Assembly: GCA_027475525.1 (NCBI GenBank)
Contig: JAMWFC010000090.1
Location: forward strand, 1,984,001-2,048,000
Origin: Macrolepiota albuminosa
Lineage: Eukaryota > Basidiomycota > Agaricomycetes > Agaricales > Agaricaceae
DNA: 64,000 nucleotides
Direction of reading: 5' to 3'
Shown here: one piece after another, positions 60,650 to 64,000 of the stretch
Numbering within the stretch: the first letter of the stretch is position 1
Layout: every line of letters starts with the position of its first letter
Notes under the pieces: generated by a model
Told to the model about the DNA's origin: nothing
Databases searched by the model: none
What the model saw: only the letters and a program-made list of their open reading frames with translations
Program-made: the position numbers and the translations under genes

Positions 60650-62727
60650 ATGCATAACTTGGCCCTGCTAGTTACTGTAGTCGCTATCTCTTCCCTCTGT
60701 CTTGTATCAACGCTTTATAAAGCCTGGACTGACAGGAGAGTAGTATGTGCTCCAACACCCAAAACACTCTTCGGCATTAATTCTTCACCAGCTGAATAAA
60801 GTACCTACTATCGGAGGTTCTGGGATCCTATCCTCGTACATAGGGGCATACAAATTTGTATCCCATGCTCGCAGTATGATTCAGGAAGGCTATTCTAAGG
60901 TCAGATGTCTGGCGATATAGCTGACGCTTAAAGGAACTCAAGGTCTCCTATAGCATCGAGGTGCTGCATTTAAGATTCCAGGTGTCTCCAACTGGATAGT
61001 AGTCATCAGTGGTTCCCGGTTCATAGATGAACTGCGCAAAGCTTCAGACGACTCTATTTCCTTTCGTGCAGCTGTGAAAGATGTGTGTTGTGTTGTATTC
61101 AAAACCCCTGAGTCGAAGTCTCACATATGGGCTCTAAGTTCCTCCAAATTCTGTACACCATAGGTCCAGAAGCGTTCCATGATAACTATCACGTTGAAGT
61201 TGTCAGATCTCCTCTTACACGTAACCTCGCTGCACGTTTTCCCGATGTACAGGACGAAATCAGATCAGCATTTGAAGAATTTATTCCGCAAACCCAAGGC
61301 CAGAAAAGTTATTTGAGCCTTGTTCGCGGGCTGATCTTTTTATACCAGAATGGAGTGCAATCAGCGCGATTTCTACAGTCAGGAAGATAGTCAGCCGTTC
61401 TAGTAACCGATTATTTGTTGGTCTCCCACTCTGTGGGTTCAAGCTCCAGATAATATTGCCTTTTGGTCTAATGTTGCGTCAGGCCGAAACGAAGATTACA
61501 GAGATCTTAACATCGAATTCGCAGTTGATGTCATGCAGACGGCTCAAGTTATCAACTTATTTCCGAACTTCTCAAAACCGTATGTTAGCTCTTTACCAGA
61601 TACTTACTGTCTAAGACACTGATCCTAGATTCGTTGGACGCTATCTCTCTAAAGCCGAGTCTTATATCGAGCGTGCCATGAGTCATCTTCGTCCAATCAT
61701 TCAGGAGCGACTTGATAACGAAGATAAATACGGCAAAGATTGGCCAGAGAAGCCGGTGAGTACTTGAATAATCTCTGCAGCCCAAACTCAGTTCCGTGAC
61801 AGAACGATGCATTGTCTTGGTTATTGGACCATGCAAATGAACACCAGAAGACCGTGCGCGATATCACTATACGTATATTAGTGATAAATTTTGCTGCTAT
61901 CCACACAACATCACAGGTGAACCGAATTCTGTGTCTTTCTCAAAATTCTAAATGTTCAAATTGGGTGTCAGGCCTTTACCCAGGCTCTATTTGACCTCGC
62001 AGCCAATCCATCCTTTACCCCAGATTTACGTGAAGAGGTGGAGACAGTAATTAAAGAAGAAGGATATTCAAAAATGTCATTGCACAAGATGGTGAAACTT
62101 GACAGCTTTATCAAGGAATCGCAGAGGCTCGGAGCGAACAATGCTTGTATGTTTCGGAACCTTGAGTCTTTGATCATCCTTTAATTTAGTTTAATTTACC
62201 CAGTAATCATGCAACGAAAGGTTCTCAAGGACTTTGTTTTCTCTGACGGAACTGTTGTACCCAAAGGACACATCATCGCCGTTCCCAACTTCGCGATGCA
62301 TCATGACGAGGTAGACCTCTATCTCATGCTTTAAACAACGACCCCAAAATGCTTTTCTTCACAGGAGAACTACGCCGATGCGTCAACCTTTGATGGGTTC
62401 CGATTTTCCAAAATGAGGGAACTCCAAGCAGAAGGGTTCAGTAAACATCAAATGGTCGCCTTGAATTATGACTATATGATCTTCGGACACGGTAGACACG
62501 CATGGTAATAGCCCTTGGCCCTTTTCTCTGCTTGACGAGCTAAATGTGCCCTCAGTCCCGGACGATTCTTTGCTGTCAACGAACTCAAAGCCTTACTTGC
62601 ACATACCCTACTCAACTATGATGTCGCATTCGAGAATAATGGTCCACGACCTGCCAATTCTGCGTTCAACACCAGGATCTCAGCCAACTCCAAGGCGTAT
62701 GTCCTTTTTAGGCAGAGACGTCTTTGA
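60650..62727 (+). CDS. Cytochrome P450 monooxygenase (504 aa, 12 exons)
   Basis: Heme-thiolate monooxygenase, probably anchored in the ER by an N-terminal helix (LALLVTVVAISSLCLVSTLY). Exons: 60650-60742, 60792-60899, 60954-61082, 61139-61307, 61349-61432, 61483-61579, 61629-61755, 61803-61916, 61972-62146, 62204-62310, 62365-62504, 62556-62727. They total 1,515 nt, all phases agree and introns are GT-AG of 41-71 bp. Motifs: VPTIGGSG near the N-terminus, the I-helix AIHTTS, the K-helix ESQR (62116-62127) and the heme loop FGHGRHACPGRF. The Cys codon that binds heme is split by the last intron. Substrate is unknown; the sequence resembles the many P450s of fungal secondary metabolism. No premature stop is seen. 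Confidence 0.94.
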
Positions 62728-63198
62728 CATTTGAGGTTTTGTCTTACATTCTTGCAACTCCTTTTCAACTTCTGCTATTCTCGAGAGACGGTGCTCATCA
62801 GCTATAATACACCACGCACACTTTCGGTGCCTCATTGGGTCAAACTGTGGCGGTAGACAGTGACACAGTACCGACACACGAGTTCGCAGAGGCGAGGACA
62901 GACAGTTGTAAGCAATCAGATTTCCTGTAACTAAGTATATCGCATATATAGTGTATTAATCAAGACTTCCAACGCTCTCAGTAAAATTTCGGCTACACAA
63001 ACGTGATGATGAGTGTTGTTGAGGGCACGTCCGACCGGCATCGTCCCGACACAACAACGCGTCCACCGTTCTCAAATCTGGTCTGGGAGTGTCTTATCTG
63101 AAGGTTATCGCACCAACTACAGAAGTCCGATTGGAAAAAAAGTATTGTCGATGTTTCTCAATTTACAGATCGGTCAATTTTTTAAAACTCCCAACCAA
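62728..63198. other. Region downstream of P450
   Basis: A minus-strand frame (about 62880-62680) encodes paired Cys/His residues (LCHCLPPQF, HRKCAWCII) and could be an exon of a convergent gene, but it has no ATG, and I cannot link it to other exons. Confidence 0.3.
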
Positions 63199-63566
63199 TC
63201 ACTGGGTGCAGGGAATGATATTCCTTGGCAAAACAATGTAAAAATGCTGTAAAAATAATCCAATTAATTTCAGAATTTTATTTGAATATTTCTGTCAAAA
63301 CTATAGAAAACTGAATTTTGAATAGTACTTGGTCTGATTCTCTCAAATGCATTGTAGAGGACTATATCAGTCACTCTTGAACCTAAGAGTCAGAGCAAAC
63401 ATACTGTAGCAATTTGTTTCTGATTCTTTTGAGTTCAGTGAAGATACTTTTTCTATAGTTTTGCCAGAAATATTCAAATAAAATTCTGAAATTAATTGGA
63501 TTATCTTTACAGTGTTTTTACATTGTTTTTCCAAGGAATATCATTCTCTGCACCCAGCTGCAGTGA
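63199..63566. mobile_element. Foldback element, MITE-like
   Basis: Inverted arms 63202-63310 and 63449-63557 match over about 109 bp with a few mismatches, around a 138-bp AT-rich centre. The termini read CTGGGTGCAG and TCTGCACCCAG, with outer TCACTG/CAGTGA. No coding capacity and no clear TSD. Confidence 0.72.
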
Positions 63567-64000
63567 ATGATAGTACCGTTACTCTACGCTGCCGTTACAC
63601 ATGTGACCATGACGATCGTCTCACGCGTTCCGCATTCATTCCGTGCGCTTCCGTTCTGCGTACTATTCCTGGTCTGGTGTATCTCGGCCACGCCACGCTG
63701 CTCATACCGGAGGTTCTTGTTCTCCGGCAGGTCATACCCGGATGCACACCCGATGATCTCTGTGAGATCGTTCTGTAATGTGGGCTGAAACATTGGACAG
63801 GCTTGTAGAGATAATATATCGAGGTTGATTATCGAGTCAAAATGGTTCTGGACTCGTGTCAAAAAGCAGTGGCTAGTTACATGACTAAGTCAGCTGGGAA
63901 GATATGATTCTCCCTATCGTACGCAAATCTAGAACAAACGGCCCGGTCATCACTAGATTCGCTATATAATATCACGTCTATCCTTTGCAAGGTATATCCC
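63567..64000. other. Right edge of window, no gene recognised
   Basis: Overlapping frames of about 90 codons occur on both strands (63512-63778 plus, 63584-63862 minus). Neither has recognisable motifs, so no call is made. Confidence 0.4.

Noticed and set aside
63512..63862. Host gene at the right edge
   Set aside because: Frames of about 90 codons on opposite strands overlap, neither shows a motif or clear splice sites, and part lies in the foldback arm.

Overview
The window is nuclear DNA of a filamentous fungus, most likely a mushroom-forming basidiomycete (Agaricomycetes). The evidence is two intron-rich host genes with 41-67 bp introns (an LSM6 gene and a cytochrome P450 gene) inside a dense nest of Ty3/Gypsy, Copia and DIRS retroelements of types common in such genomes. 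No bacterial operon, rRNA gene, intact tRNA gene or CRISPR array is visible. I call no species. Element names below (Gyp-A, -B, -C, -C2, -D) are mine.

Layout. 1-29582: Gyp-A, an old chromodomain Gypsy element whose 5' end lies outside the window. It is split by a reversed solo LTR of the Gyp-B family (4365-5304) and by a full-length Gyp-B (5848-23958). Gyp-B is itself split by a young Gyp-C (10223-16718). Each insertion has LTR edges of the TG...CA type and a target-site duplication (TSD): ACGG, ATAG and GGAAC. Gyp-B carries a spliced gene on its antisense strand (20474-22853) with a Cys cluster; Gyp-A carries a 1,079-codon third ORF after integrase. 29583-34721: a decayed relative of the antisense gene, tRNA-derived SINE copies and GC-rich short repeats. 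34722-37059: half of a Copia element (minus strand). 37060-43077: Gyp-C2, an old relative of Gyp-C (minus strand), carrying a Gyp-A-family solo LTR. 43078-46309: AT-rich DNA with a 61-bp minisatellite and another solo LTR. 46310-50065: a DIRS-like element cut off inside its tyrosine recombinase.

50925-62727 is the host locus. LSM6 (minus) and a 504-aa P450 (plus) were once divergent neighbours about 560 bp apart. The young, nearly intact Gyp-D (51694-60444, TSD CCGT) now sits in that shared upstream region, its 3' LTR ending 205 bp before the P450 start codon. 62728-64000 holds a foldback (MITE-like) element and no gene I recognise.

Two points govern any use of this sequence. First, sixteen tandem duplications of exactly 77 bp are scattered over unrelated elements; they look like unmerged k-mer overlaps from a de Bruijn assembly, and removing them restores reading frames. 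Second, most premature stops in the elements are TGA where Arg (CGA) is expected, and LTR pairs differ almost only by transitions, which points to cytosine methylation damage or a RIP-like process.

Mechanistically the most interesting features are: (i) an 11-nt self-priming site in Gyp-C that co-varies with its partner in Gyp-C2; (ii) textbook -1 frameshift heptamers directly before the upstream ORF's stop in Gyp-C and Gyp-D; (iii) the antisense spliced gene; and (iv) an intron-like segment bounded by a duplicated 21-bp sequence inside the Gyp-C LTR.
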